A stretch of 64,000 nucleotides of DNA from Pseudomonas putida (GCA_041071465.1 CP163498.1:4358001-4422000); one strand, 5' to 3'. Numbered from the stretch's first letter, positions 27,093 to 41,138 are shown. Translations and numbers: made by a program. The notes: a model not told the origin generated them from the letters alone.

Positions 27093-27538
27093 GCCGTGCG
27101 CTCCTGGAACATTTCGGCGAAGTGGCTCAGGGCCATGCGGTAGCCATGGCTGCCCAGGCCGCAGATGACACCGACGGCGATGGAAGAGACGAACGACAGG
27201 TGACGGAACGGCTCGCGCTTGTGCACGTTGGACAAGTGCACTTCGATGACCGGCAGCTCGCTGGCCACCAGGGCATCGCGGATGGCGACCGATGTGTGGG
27301 TCCAGGCGCCAGGGTTGATCACGATACCGGCGCAACGGCCACGGGCGGCGTGGACCCAGTCGATCAGTTCGCCTTCGTGGTTGGTTTGGCGGAATTCGAT
27401 TTCCAGGCCGTGGGCATGGGCAGTATCGGCACACCCTTGAGCCAGGTCGGCAAGGGTTTCATGGCCGTATTGGGCAGGCTCGCGGGTGCCCAGCATGTTC
27501 AGGTTGGGGCCGTTGAGCACGAGAATAAGGGGCTTCAT
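27089..27538 (-). CDS. aroQ: Type II 3-dehydroquinate dehydratase
   Basis: A 149-residue enzyme that dehydrates 3-dehydroquinate to 3-dehydroshikimate. It starts [20 protein letters not shown], with the flexible loop Arg and Tyr (REPAQYG), [19 protein letters not shown], and [16 protein letters not shown] carrying the catalytic His. The length is typical. An upstream ATG would add four residues. It is first in an overlapping pair with aroE and divergent from czcC. Confidence 0.92.
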   Translation of the reverse strand: MKPLILVLNGPNLNMLGTREPAQYGHETLADLAQGCADTAHAHGLEIEFRQTNHEGELIDWVHAARGRCAGIVINPGAWTHTSVAIRDALVASELPVIEVHLSNVHKREPFRHLSFVSSIAVGVICGLGSHGYRMALSHFAEMFQERTA

Positions 27539-27655
27539 GACGGGCATCACTTTGTTGTTGTTGGATGCGCTTAGTTTTGTACTGACTGGTTAGTTCCGTC
27601 AATTGGACAGCCACTTCGCACCGGGAAAGTGGGCGATTATCGAACTGCGTTGGTG

Positions 27656-27671
27656 ATTACAAAATTGTAAT
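27656..27671. promoter_or_regulatory. 16-bp palindrome upstream of czcC
   Basis: ATTACAAAATTGTAAT, two perfect 7-bp arms around AA, 74 bases before the czcC start and 118 bases before aroQ. Its form resembles the TnACAAnnTTGTnA boxes of OmpR-type metal regulators such as CusR, CopR and CzcR. No such regulator gene is in the window. Confidence 0.55.
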
Positions 27672-27744
27672 GTTGCCGCCACCGCCCCGATAACCAACCC
27701 TTTCTACAGTCCCTCGCCAACGCTTCGCCGAGAGGACTTGATTC

Positions 27745-28990
27745 GTGCCCATCCCCCGCAAGATCGCCTTGCTCTGCCTGTTGCTGGCCGGTGCCACCAG
27801 CGCCCAGGCCAGCCAGAGCCTGAGCCTGCCCCAGGCGCTTGCCGCCGCCTTTGCCCAGAACCCGGAGCTGGCTGCGGCCGGCCGCGAAATCGGCATTGCC
27901 GAAGGTGAACGGCGCCAGGCCGGGTTGCTCCCCAACCCCGAGCTGGCCTGGGAAGTCGAGGACACCCGCCGTGACACCAGCACCACCACCGTCACCCTCA
28001 GCCAACCGCTGGAGCTGGGCGGCAAGCGCGGGGCACGTATCGCCGTGGCCGGTGCTGGCCAGGCCATTGCCCAGCTCGACCTGGAGCGCCAGCGCAACGG
28101 CCTGCGGGCCGATGTGGTGCAGGCCTTTCATGCAGCCTTGCGCGCGCAGACCGCGCTGGAGCTGGCGCAGCAGTCGCAGGCACTGACTGAACGCGGGCTG
28201 CGGGTTGTGCAAGGGCGGGTCACTGCGGGCCAGTCATCGCCGGTAGAGGCCACCCGTGCCCAGGTGCAGCTGGCCCAGGCCCAGGCCGAAGTGCGCCGCG
28301 CACGCACCCAGCGCAGCGTGGCCTACCAGGCGCTGGCCCGCCTGACCGGCAGCCCGCTGGCAGGTTTCGACCAGCTGCAGGCCGCCAACCTTTCGCCGGG
28401 CGTTGCGCCCAACGCCGACGCTTTGCTTGAGCAGGTCGAACAGACCGTCGAATGGCGCCTGGCCGCTGCGCAGGTCGAGCGCGGCGATGCTTCCCTGGGT
28501 TCGGAAAAGGCCCAGCGTATTCCCAACCTCACCGTCAGCCTTGGCAGCCAGTACAGCCGTGAGGACCGTGAGCGGGTGAACGTGGTTGGCCTGTCCATGC
28601 CGTTGCCGTTGTTCGACCGCAACCAGGGCAATGTACTGGCCGCTGCGCGCCGTGCCGACCAGGCGCGTGACCTGCGCAACGCCGTGGAACTGCGCCTGCG
28701 CAGTGAAACCCGCAGTGCCGTGAGCCAGTGGGCCACGGCGATGCAGGACGTGCAGGCCTATGACCGCACCATCCTGCCCGCTGCGCAGCAGGCCGTGGAT
28801 ACCGCCACTCGCGGTTTTGAAATGGGCAAGTTCGCCTTTCTCGATGTACTCGACGCCCAGCGCACGCTGATCGAGGCCCGCGGGCTGTACCTCGAGGCGC
28901 TGGCCTCGGCGACCGATGCGCGCGCGCAAGTCGAGCGGATCTACGGCGACCTCGATGGCCTGAGCAACACACCGAATAGCAGGAGCAACA

Positions 28991-28998
<8 letters not shown>
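27745..28998 (+). CDS. czcC: CzcC-type outer-membrane efflux protein (TolC family)
   Basis: A 417-residue outer-membrane channel starting at GTG with GAGAGGA upstream. A signal peptide (MPIPRKIALLCLLLAGATSA) is followed by two OEP repeats (LPQALAAAFAQNPELAAAGR; later VVGLSMPLPLFDRNQGNVLA). Long amphipathic helices form the periplasmic tunnel. It is the exit duct of the CzcCBA heavy-metal pump. It overlaps czcB by eight bases. Confidence 0.88.
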
Positions 28999-33368
<4,370 letters not shown>

Positions 33369-33385
33369 GAGCCAGGGGCCGCTTT

Positions 33386-33465
33386 GCGGCCCATCGCGAC
33401 ACAAGGCCGCTCCTACAGGATTGCGTATTTCCCTGTAGGAGCGGCCTTGTGTCGCGATGGGCTGC
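33386..33465. repeat. REP doublet, near-perfect inverted repeat
   Basis: Arms 33386-33419 and 33432-33465 are 34-base inverted copies with one mismatch, core GGAGCGGCCTTGTGTCGCGA, around a 12-base spacer. It lies between convergent czcA and the MHS gene and could form a long hairpin terminating both. Related copies lie at 5886 and 38574. Confidence 0.85.
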
Positions 33466-33484
33466 AAAAGCAGCCCCGACGATC

Positions 33485-34822
33485 TCAGACAGTACTACGA
33501 ACTCCAGACTGCACGCCGTCTACCCCCCCCTCATCATGCAACGAAATCCGCGAAGTCTCCGGCAACGCCAACCCGCCCACCAGCGCCACCAGCGCAATCA
33601 CCACCAGGTAAAACGCCGGTGCCAGGCTGCTGCCGGTCTGCCCGATCAGCCAGGTCGCCACCAACGGCGCGGTGCCGCCAAACAGCGTATAGGCCACGTT
33701 GTAGGTAATCGCCGAAGCGGTGTAGCGGGTGCGGGTTGGGAAGCTTTCGGACAGCAACGCCGCAGTGACCACGCCACTGCACAACGCGCCCACCGCCAAC
33801 AGAATCACCCCCAGCAGTGCACCCGACATCGAGCCAGAGCTGGCCAGCCAGTATGCCGGGAACACGCACAGCATCACCCACAGGCAAGTAAAGCCGATGG
33901 TCTTGCGCCGCCCCACTCGGTCCGAGAACGCGCCGGCCAGCGGGCAGCCGACGGCGGCGAACAGCAGGGCCACGGTGGTCACCAGTAGCGACTGTGCGCG
34001 GGTCAGGTTGCCTACCAGTTGCAGGTACGTGGCGAAGTAGGTGGTGAACATGTAGAACGACAGGGCGGTCAGCGAGATGAACGCCCCCAGGTTGCGAATG
34101 ACCCGGCCATGGTGACGCAGGGTGTATTTGAGCGGCGAATGCTCATGTTCCTTGCCTTGGGCGACGGCTTCGCGGAATGCCGGGGTTTCTTCCATGCGCC
34201 AGCGCAGGTACAGACCGACCAGCCCCAGCGGCGCGGCAATCAGGAATGGAACGCGCCAGCCCCAGGCATTCATTGCCTCGGCCGACAGGCTGGCTTCCAG
34301 CCCATAGGCGATCACTGCGGCGCAGGCGAAGGCGGAAAAGGTCGAGACCGGCACGAAACTGCCGTAAAACGCACGCCTGTCGTTAGGTGCGTGCTCCATC
34401 AAGTAGGCACAGGCCCCCGCGTACTCGCCACCGGCAGAAAAGCCCTGCAGGCAGCGCGCCAGGGTGAGCAGCACGGGGGCTGCCAGGCCAATGCTGGCGT
34501 AGGTCGGCAGCAGGCCGATCAGGGTGGTGGAGCCGGCCATCAAGAGGATTGTCAGCGACAGGATGCGCTTGCGCCCCAGGCGGTCGCCCAGCGCGCCGAA
34601 CACGATCCCGCCCAGCGGGCGAAGGGCAAAGGCCACGGCAAACACCGCGAACGTTTTGAGCAACGCCACGCTGGGGTCTTCGCTGGCAAAGAACTGGCTG
34701 GCGATCAGCGTGGCAAGAAAGCCATACACGGCGAAGTCGAACCATTCGACGAAATTGCCGATGGCCGAGGCGGCGATCACCCTGCGCAGGGTGGCGGGGG
34801 ATACCTCGTGAGGTGCGGACAT
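33485..34822 (-). CDS. MHS-family MFS transporter (ProP-like)
   Basis: A 445-residue metabolite:H+ symporter with 12 helices. Signatures are ASAIGNFVEWFDFAVYGFLA, GALGDRLGRKRIL, RCLQGFSAGGEYAGACAYL and SESFPTRTRYTASAITYN. It is likely an importer of an organic acid, betaine or amino-acid derivative. ATG 34822 has GGAG nine bases upstream; an ATG seven codons earlier is an alternative. It stands alone, with no adjacent regulator to indicate substrate. Confidence 0.88.
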   Translation of the reverse strand: MSAPHEVSPATLRRVIAASAIGNFVEWFDFAVYGFLATLIASQFFASEDPSVALLKTFAVFAVAFALRPLGGIVFGALGDRLGRKRILSLTILLMAGSTTLIGLLPTYASIGLAAPVLLTLARCLQGFSAGGEYAGACAYLMEHAPNDRRAFYGSFVPVSTFSAFACAAVIAYGLEASLSAEAMNAWGWRVPFLIAAPLGLVGLYLRWRMEETPAFREAVAQGKEHEHSPLKYTLRHHGRVIRNLGAFISLTALSFYMFTTYFATYLQLVGNLTRAQSLLVTTVALLFAAVGCPLAGAFSDRVGRRKTIGFTCLWVMLCVFPAYWLASSGSMSGALLGVILLAVGALCSGVVTAALLSESFPTRTRYTASAITYNVAYTLFGGTAPLVATWLIGQTGSSLAPAFYLVVIALVALVGGLALPETSRISLHDEGGVDGVQSGVRSTV

Positions 34823-34973
34823 GCGGGTGCTCTCCGGTTCCATTGGCAGCCATGATGAACGTGGCGCGGTCGGGCCGCGCCATCATTGTTGTGCTTGCCA
34901 GTAGATAACCGGGTGCAAAAAGGTGCTTTGTCGAGGGCGACCTCGGGATACCTGATTCAACCGGTATAACGGT

Positions 34974-35732
34974 TTACAGCCGGCCGACCTTCCAGGGGGC
35001 GTACTCCAGTTCGCTGTAGCCTTCGGCTTTGCCGTGCATGTCGGCCTTGAAGCCCGGCAGGCTGCTCAGGTCAAGCACCATGCAGCGGCTGGTGAGTTCG
35101 GCTTGCAGCCTGCCATCGAGACGAAAGTCATCCGGCCGGTTCGGGTGGGGATAGATTTGTACCAGGCAGCCTTGGACCTTGCCCTGCGCATTCGCCTCGT
35201 AATAGAGCGAGGCCCGGCCGATGCTGTTTACCGGCTGGTCGCGCAACAGGTGCTGCCAGAAGAACTCACGTTGTGCATTGGCCTGGCGCCGTGGGGTATC
35301 CAGTGCCTGGGCGGCAGCGGGCAGATCCACGAACAGCGGCGCTCGTATTTCCGTCGTGCCGTCCTCGTCGCGCATCGACTTGGGCACCACGGGGTAGATG
35401 GTCTTCCAGCATTGCGCCTCGACCATGTTGGCCAATGCGTTGAAGTCTGAGCGGACCAGGTCGGCCGGTAATGCTCTTTCGTACTTCATCGGTGCTTTAC
35501 TGGTTTTGCAACTGATGGGGGCGGAGTGCTGGTCGAGTTTGACATTCAGCATCACCACGCCAACCTGCTTGCCTGTATCTGCTGTGGCGATGCCCAGCTT
35601 CAGTACGTGTTGCATGTCGCTGACGAATGCCTTGCGCGCCTGCTTGTCCTGCTCGGAGGCAGGGCGGTTCTGGCAACCCGCCAAGGCGATGAGTGCAGCT
35701 GCCACGATTGCCGGAGACAACGGTCTGAGCAC
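34974..35732 (-). CDS. Lipoprotein of unknown function
   Basis: A 252-residue lipoprotein starting at GTG with AAGGAA upstream. The signal MLRPLSPAIVAAALIALAGC ends in a lipobox (LAGC), so it is anchored at Cys20. The rest is mixed alpha/beta with three or more Cys (SAPISCKTS, AQCWKTIYP, QGCLVQIYPHPNRPDDF). No family recognised. It follows the TonB receptor on the same strand with a 153-base gap holding a Fur-like sequence, so it may be iron-regulated separately. Confidence 0.7.
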   Translation of the reverse strand: MLRPLSPAIVAAALIALAGCQNRPASEQDKQARKAFVSDMQHVLKLGIATADTGKQVGVVMLNVKLDQHSAPISCKTSKAPMKYERALPADLVRSDFNALANMVEAQCWKTIYPVVPKSMRDEDGTTEIRAPLFVDLPAAAQALDTPRRQANAQREFFWQHLLRDQPVNSIGRASLYYEANAQGKVQGCLVQIYPHPNRPDDFRLDGRLQAELTSRCMVLDLSSLPGFKADMHGKAEGYSELEYAPWKVGRL

Positions 35733-35776
35733 AGAAACTTCCTTGATGTGATAGAGCCGGCGTTCATGCCGGCGGT

Positions 35777-35798
35777 AATGAGAACCAATATTATCACT
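35777..35798 (-). promoter_or_regulatory. Fur-box-like sequence upstream of lipoprotein
   Basis: An AT-rich dyad with AATGAGAA and ATTATCA halves resembles the Pseudomonas Fur consensus, 45 bases upstream of the lipoprotein GTG. The match is partial. Confidence 0.35.
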
Positions 35799-35885
35799 CG
35801 AAATGCTTGAGGGCTTTGTGTGGTTTGTGTGTAGGAAATGTATGGTTTTGCGGTATCGGCGCGATGGCCGATACCGCCCTGTGCA

Positions 35886-38036
35886 TCAGAAGCGCATGTC
35901 CAGTGCCAGTTCGAAGGTGCGCGGCGGCCCCATGTAGTACTGGCTGTTGTAGGCCTGCTTGGCATACACCTCGTCGGTCAGGTTGCGCACCCGCCCGGTC
36001 AGCGTAGTGTGCTCATCCAGCCGGTAGCGGGCGAACGCGCCAAACAGGGTGTAGGCCGGCGCCTTGAGGCTGTTGGCATTGTCGGCATACACCGAGCCCA
36101 CATAGCGCCCGTCCGCGCCCACCGACCACGCCGACGACAGGCTGTAGGTCAGCCACAGGTTGGCGACATTGGCCGGCACGTTGGTCGGTGCATTGCCTTT
36201 GCGCGACACCGATACGCCGTTCACCGCCTCGTTGAACTCATCGTACTGTGCATCGACATAGGCATAGTTGGCCTCGGCCAGCAGTTTCGGTGTCACCTGC
36301 AACCGCCCGGACAGCTCGATACCGCGTGAGGTCTGCTGCCCGGCCTGGACCGTGAGGTTGGCGTCGTTGGAGTCGCGGACGGCAAAGTCCTTGCGCACGA
36401 TCTGGTACAGCGCCAGCGTCGCGGCACCGCGCCCATCGAGGAAGTCGAACTTGCTGCCCACTTCCCATTGCTCGCCCTTGGACAAGTCGAAAAGGCCGAC
36501 ATTGGAGTAGGTCGCCGCTGCCAGCGAGCCGGCCGGCAAGTCGGCGGAAGAGCTGTACTGTACGTACACGCTGGCCGAAGGCGTCAGCGCATAGGTCAGG
36601 CCGATGCGCCCGGACAGCGGCTCCCAGCGCCGCTCGAAGTAGGCCGGCGAAGTTGGCGTCACTGCGCCGTAGTTGGTGACGTCCATGTCCAGGTAGTCGT
36701 AACGCAGGGCGGTCAGCAGGGCCAGGCGCTCAGTCAGCTGCAAGCGGTTTTCGGCGAAAACCGCGCGGTTGATGACCTCGTGGCGGCGTTGCTTGGTCAG
36801 GCCGGCATTCACACCAGGGATGTCATCGAAGCTGCCGGGGTCGAAGTGCTCGGCATCGACCACGTCACTCCAGCTGCTGGAGGTGGGGTAGAGGGTCTGG
36901 CGCATGCGCGAGTACTCCAGCCCCAGCGACCACTGGCTGGCCAGGCCGAACAGCTGGTTGTCATGGCGCAGCTCGATGCGGTCGCCCAACAGGTTCTGGT
37001 CGTGGCGCTGCAAGTAGGGGCTGCTGCGCTGCACCTTGCCATCGCGGGTGTAGGTGTAACGTTCGAGGTTGCGGTAATCGCGCTGGGCGTTGTAGTGGTA
37101 CAGCGTGTTCTGCACGCTGGTGCTGTCGCTGATCTGGTAGTCGAGGATCGAACGCAGCCAGCGCACCCGCTGCTCATAGCGGCCATCGCCAACGTTGTAG
37201 TTTTCGAAGCGGCGGCTGTTGTCGATTTTCATCGTGCTGCGCCCCGGCAAAATCGGCGAGCCCCAGTACGGGCTGTCTTCGCGGTCTTCCTGGTATTCCA
37301 GCGCCAAGGTGTGGGTGAGGTTGGGCGTCAGGTCGCTGAGCAGCGAAAAGGCCAGGCTGTCGGTGTGCCGTTCGTTGCGGTCGACATAACCGTTGCCATG
37401 CCCGCGGCTGAAGTCCAGGCGCATGAAATGCCGGGCATCGGCGGGGTTGCTGGCCAGCGCCTGGTTGATGCCGAAGGCCACTTCGCTGTCGTCGAAGCTA
37501 CCGTAGCGAATACGCCCGTCAATGATCTGCTGGTCGCGGCTGGCGAGCTTGGTGATGTAGTTGATCGAGCCGCCCACCGCCCCCGCGCCATGCAGGAACG
37601 AAGACGGCCCGCCAATCAGCTCGACGCGGTCGAGCACCCAGGCATCCACCGGGCGAGTGGCGCTGCTGTAGCCCAGGTTGATGCCGTTGTACAACTGGGT
37701 GACCTGGTTCTGGGTGAAGCCGCGGTAGGCGACGAAGCCGCCAAAGCCAGGGTTGGCCGAAGCGTTTACACCGGTCATGGCGTTGATCACGTCCTGGCTG
37801 TCCTTGGCGCCGCGTTCTTCGATCAGGCGGCGGTCCGAGACGCTGACCGAGGCGGGCGTTTCTCGCGCGGTGAGGCCCAGGCGCGAGCCGGTGCGGATCG
37901 GCTCGTCCAGTTGCACGCCGCTGGCGGCGTCGCGTTCGCCGTCGATGGTGGTGGCGCCAAGTTCGACAGGGGCGCTGTCGGCCCAGGCAACGCTGCAGGT
38001 GCCCATGATGAGCAGCAGGGAGGTATTGCGAAGCAT
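35886..38036 (-). CDS. TonB-dependent outer-membrane receptor
   Basis: A 716-residue receptor. A signal peptide (MLRNTSLLLIMGTCSVAWA) is followed by the plug (SRLGLTARETPASVSVSDRR, DVINAMTGVNASANPGFGGF, RVELIGGPSSFLHGAGAVGG) and the 22-strand barrel ending in Phe (RTFELALDMRF). There is no STN domain, so no sigma/anti-sigma signalling. ATG 38036 is preferred over an upstream TTG. It is 66 bases after a DUF2946 gene, a neighbour known from copper-receptor (OprC) loci, so copper is possible, but the plug resembles siderophore receptors. Its plug and C-terminus resemble the receptor at 48982. Confidence 0.85.
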   Translation of the reverse strand: MLRNTSLLLIMGTCSVAWADSAPVELGATTIDGERDAASGVQLDEPIRTGSRLGLTARETPASVSVSDRRLIEERGAKDSQDVINAMTGVNASANPGFGGFVAYRGFTQNQVTQLYNGINLGYSSATRPVDAWVLDRVELIGGPSSFLHGAGAVGGSINYITKLASRDQQIIDGRIRYGSFDDSEVAFGINQALASNPADARHFMRLDFSRGHGNGYVDRNERHTDSLAFSLLSDLTPNLTHTLALEYQEDREDSPYWGSPILPGRSTMKIDNSRRFENYNVGDGRYEQRVRWLRSILDYQISDSTSVQNTLYHYNAQRDYRNLERYTYTRDGKVQRSSPYLQRHDQNLLGDRIELRHDNQLFGLASQWSLGLEYSRMRQTLYPTSSSWSDVVDAEHFDPGSFDDIPGVNAGLTKQRRHEVINRAVFAENRLQLTERLALLTALRYDYLDMDVTNYGAVTPTSPAYFERRWEPLSGRIGLTYALTPSASVYVQYSSSADLPAGSLAAATYSNVGLFDLSKGEQWEVGSKFDFLDGRGAATLALYQIVRKDFAVRDSNDANLTVQAGQQTSRGIELSGRLQVTPKLLAEANYAYVDAQYDEFNEAVNGVSVSRKGNAPTNVPANVANLWLTYSLSSAWSVGADGRYVGSVYADNANSLKAPAYTLFGAFARYRLDEHTTLTGRVRNLTDEVYAKQAYNSQYYMGPPRTFELALDMRF

Positions 38037-38102
38037 GTTTGTGTGTCTTCCACGCAAGGTTCATGGCTGACGGCGAGCGCGCACAGGCGCGCCCGGCTGA
38101 AG

Positions 38103-38513
38103 TCAGGCGAAATGAAGTGAGGCTGCGGGGAAGACGGCAGGGGAGGCGCGGGGGTTGAGGGCGGGGCGTTGATAGCGCGGTGGCGGTTGTGCCCAGCTGC
38201 GCACCACGATGGGCGAGGTGGCCACGGCTTGCGCCGGGGTGAATGACCAGCCACCACTGCTGAGCGGTACCGCCAGGCCGAACGATGAGCACACCGGGCA
38301 GTCGAGCTGAGCCATGTGCTGGTCGCCGCCGGCGCCGTCCAGGTCGATGGCCACGCCATGCTCGCTGTTGACGGAGCAGAAACCACCTTCCAGGCCGGCC
38401 AGGCGCAGGCCGCCCATCTGCCCATGGTGCAAACCGCACAGCAACAGGCTGAACAGGACGCTGGCATAGAGCGCCCAGGCAGTCAGCGTGCGAGTGTGCC
38501 GGGTGGTTTTCAT
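38103..38513 (-). CDS. DUF2946 domain-containing protein
   Basis: A 136-residue protein starting MKTTRHTRTLTAWALYASVL. One N-terminal helix is followed by a small region with Cys and His: LLCGLHHGQMGG, FCSVNSEHG and LDCPVCSSF. DUF2946 proteins accompany copper-related TonB receptors in Pseudomonas, and the CPVC motif fits metal binding. It probably starts the transcript that continues into the receptor at 38036. Confidence 0.75.
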   Translation of the reverse strand: MKTTRHTRTLTAWALYASVLFSLLLCGLHHGQMGGLRLAGLEGGFCSVNSEHGVAIDLDGAGGDQHMAQLDCPVCSSFGLAVPLSSGGWSFTPAQAVATSPIVVRSWAQPPPRYQRPALNPRASPAVFPAASLHFA

Positions 38514-38573
38514 GGCGGCGAATCTACCATTCGGATGAACGGTCGGGTAGTGCTTTTGCTGCAGCACGATCGC

Positions 38574-38615
38574 TTGTAGGAGCGGCCTTTTGTCGCGACA
38601 GGGGCGCAAAGCGCC
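38574..38615. repeat. Single degenerate REP unit
   Basis: TTGTAGGAGCGGCCTTTTGT begins a lone, degenerate copy of the unit seen twice at 33386-33465. A GGGGCGC/GCGCCCC end follows. It lies between the ParA stop and the DUF2946 start. Confidence 0.6.
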
Positions 38616-38628
38616 CCCCCAAGACCTG

Positions 38629-39405
38629 TCAGGCCGCTCGCTCCAGCGCATCCAGTAAGTCGACAAACTCCATCGCCAGCTTGTGCCGTGGCGCCAGATG
38701 TACCAACGGCACCGACGCCTGGTGCGACTCCCGCATCTTGATCGAGCTGCTCAAGTACACCGGCAGCACCGGCAGGCCTTCGTTGCGCAACTGCTCGACC
38801 AGGGTCTGGTGCAGCGCGGTGCGCCCGGCGAACTGGTTCACCACTACACCTTCCACCTGCAGTGCCGGGTTGTGGTCTTGGCGCAGCTCCTCGACCTCGG
38901 CCATGACGCAGTGCAGGGCCTGGCGCGAAAAGCTGTCGCAGTCGAACGGGATCAACAAGCGCTCGGCCGCCACCAGCGCGCTGAAGGTGTAGAAATTCAG
39001 CGCCGGCGGGGTGTCGATGTAGATCCGCTCGTAGTCCTCGCCCAGTTCCACCAGCAGTTTGCGCAGCTTGTTGATCTTGAACTTGCTCTCCAGCTTGCTC
39101 TGCAGATCGCTGAGGTCAGGGCTGGCGGTGACCAGGTGCAGGTTGCTGTAGCGGGTTTCGGTGATCGCCACGCGGTGCTTCTTGCCAGCGGCGGTAACCG
39201 GCGACAAGGTTTGGCGGAAGAAATCGGCGATGCCGGCAGGTATGGCGTCATTGACCAAGCCGGTCAGGTAGTAAGTGGCATTGGCCTGCGGGTCGAGGTC
39301 GACCAGCAGGGTCCGATAGCCCTCGGCGGCACTGGCTGCGGCGAGGTTGCAGGCAATGCTGGATTTGCCCACGCCACCTTTCTGATTGAAAACCACACGA
39401 CGCAT
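38629..39405 (-). CDS. ParA-family ATPase, orphan
   Basis: A 258-residue ParA/MinD-type P-loop ATPase. It has the deviant Walker A KGGVGKSSIACNLAAASAAE, LLVDLDPQANATYYL (Walker A'), and YERIYIDTPPALNFYTFSAL (Walker B). ParB, a parS site and plasmid genes are absent. Such orphan ParAs position large complexes (chemosensory arrays, flagella) or have unknown cargo. ATG 39405 directly precedes the conserved RRVVFNQKGG; an in-frame start at 39420 adds five residues. Confidence 0.88.
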   Translation of the reverse strand: MRRVVFNQKGGVGKSSIACNLAAASAAEGYRTLLVDLDPQANATYYLTGLVNDAIPAGIADFFRQTLSPVTAAGKKHRVAITETRYSNLHLVTASPDLSDLQSKLESKFKINKLRKLLVELGEDYERIYIDTPPALNFYTFSALVAAERLLIPFDCDSFSRQALHCVMAEVEELRQDHNPALQVEGVVVNQFAGRTALHQTLVEQLRNEGLPVLPVYLSSSIKMRESHQASVPLVHLAPRHKLAMEFVDLLDALERAA

Positions 39406-39509
39406 GAGACGCTCATCCATGAAGTGTAAATGTCAGGTTGGGGTCAATCCTATGACTGAAACACTGCAGTTTTATGACAAAGATTGTTACAAGCTCACAA
39501 TCAGGGGGC

Positions 39510-41080
39510 TCAGGCGATGGCCACCCGGTTGCGACCTTGCTGCTTGGCCTGGTACAGCGCCCGGTCAGCCAGGCCCAAAGCTTCCATAGGCTTGCTGCCC
39601 GCATCACCATCCCAGCGCGCCACCCCCAGCGAAATCGTCACTGCCCCCACGGGCTCCACAGGCGTGTCCTGCACTGTCACCCGCAGCCGTTCGGCCACCG
39701 CCGCCGCCACTTCCAGGCTGGCCCCTGGCAGCAGCATCAGGAATTCTTCGCCCCCGGTGCGGCAAAGCAGGTCACCTTCGCGGCAACAACGGCGCATCAA
39801 TTCCGCCAGCCGGCGCAGCACCTGATCACCCACCTCATGCCCATGGTTGTCGTTGACCCGCTTGAAGTGATCGATATCCAGCTCGATGGCCGCAAATGCT
39901 CTTCCTTCGGCTTCCAGCAGCGACAGGCTGAACTCCAGGCTGCGGCGGTTGCCCAGGCCCGTCAGCGGGTCGGTCTGGGCGTCACGATTGAGCCGGCCAA
40001 TCCGCTCTTGCAGCAAGTTCAAGCCGAACAGCAACGCGCGCTTGAGTTCTGCTGCCTCGAAGTACCAGGCCCGCACCTGATGCAAATGTTCGGCGGTGCC
40101 GGCGCGGTCCATCGAGCGGGCACCCGCGGCCAGTTGCCACAGCGGCCGGGCGATGGTCATGGCCAACCACCACAGCAGCAGGCTGCCAACCAGCGCCAAG
40201 GGTGCCGAAGTGCCGACGACGTTCAGCACCAGGTGGCTCAGTGGCGTCACCGTCTGCGCCAAGGGCTGCTGCGCGACCACGCCCAGCCGGCGCTGGGTAC
40301 GGTGGCGAAGCCGGCGAGCATTTCCACGCCCAGGCTGTTGGTCAGTTGCCGAGTACCGCTGTCCAGTGTCGCCAGCTGGTCTACCAGCGCGTTGCCCTCC
40401 ACCACGGTGCCTACCCGTTCGCTGTTGGGGTGGTACAGCAGGCGGCGGTTGCGATCGACTACGTACAGGTAAGAACCGTCCTTGTAGAAGTGCTCGCCCA
40501 GCAGGCTGTTGAGGATATTGCGCTCACGCAGGTACAGGCTGCCGCCCACATAGCCCAGGTAGCGGCCGTTGCTGTCGAAAATGGGTTGCGAGAGCGCCAC
40601 CACCAGGTTGTCGGCCGCCGACAGGTAGGGCGTGGAAACCAGTGGACGGCGTTCGTGCAAGGCTTCCTGGGCACCGGGCGACTGCACGTGGGTGCCGACC
40701 AGGTGGCGCAGCGGGGCTGGGGATACTGCCAACAGCACGCCGTTGGCGTCGATCACGAAGGTGGAGTTGAAGGCCATGCTCTGGCCCAGCACACGCTCGG
40801 TTTCCACCTGCAGCGCAGCACCATCGCTCAGCTGACGGCCCTGCAGGCTGGCGCTGAACGCCAGTTGCTGCAGGGCGTTGCCGATGAAGGTTTCGGTGAT
40901 GCTGGCCAGCTTCGTCGCATACACCCGGTTGGCTTCCAGCGCGTTGTCGATCAGCAGTTGGCGCTGCACTCGGTAGCTGGCGAAGTAGCTGGCGCACAGC
41001 ATGACCACTGCGGTAAGGGCGCAGAGCACCAGAATGAGTGTACGTAAATCCAGGCGCAATCCATGCTTGGCGTGTGGCAA
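39510..41080 (-). pseudogene. Diguanylate cyclase with periplasmic sensor, frameshifted
   Basis: Two overlapping frames join into one protein of about 523 residues. The first, from TTG 41080 (GAGG six bases upstream), has a helix (LRTLILVLCALTAVVMLCAS) and a dCACHE-like periplasmic domain (VFVIDANG-like STFVIDANGVLLAVSPAPLR; DSNGRYLGYVGGSLYLRERN). The second supplies the other helix, a HAMP-like stretch and the GGDEF domain (DPLTGLGNRR, ELDIDHFKRVNDNHGHEVGD, RTGGEEFL). An inhibitory I-site (REGD) lies five residues before GGEEF. One C is missing near 40283. It would make c-di-GMP in response to an external ligand. Confidence 0.82.
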
Positions 41081-41138
41081 TCCTGACCTCGGGTGATCGA
41101 AAAGGGCTACTGAACGGGAGTGGCCTGGTGCGCCGCGG

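Noticed and set aside
36468..38120. 550-codon plus-strand open frame
   Set aside because: Antisense to the TonB receptor; Val/Ala/Gln-rich with no domain.
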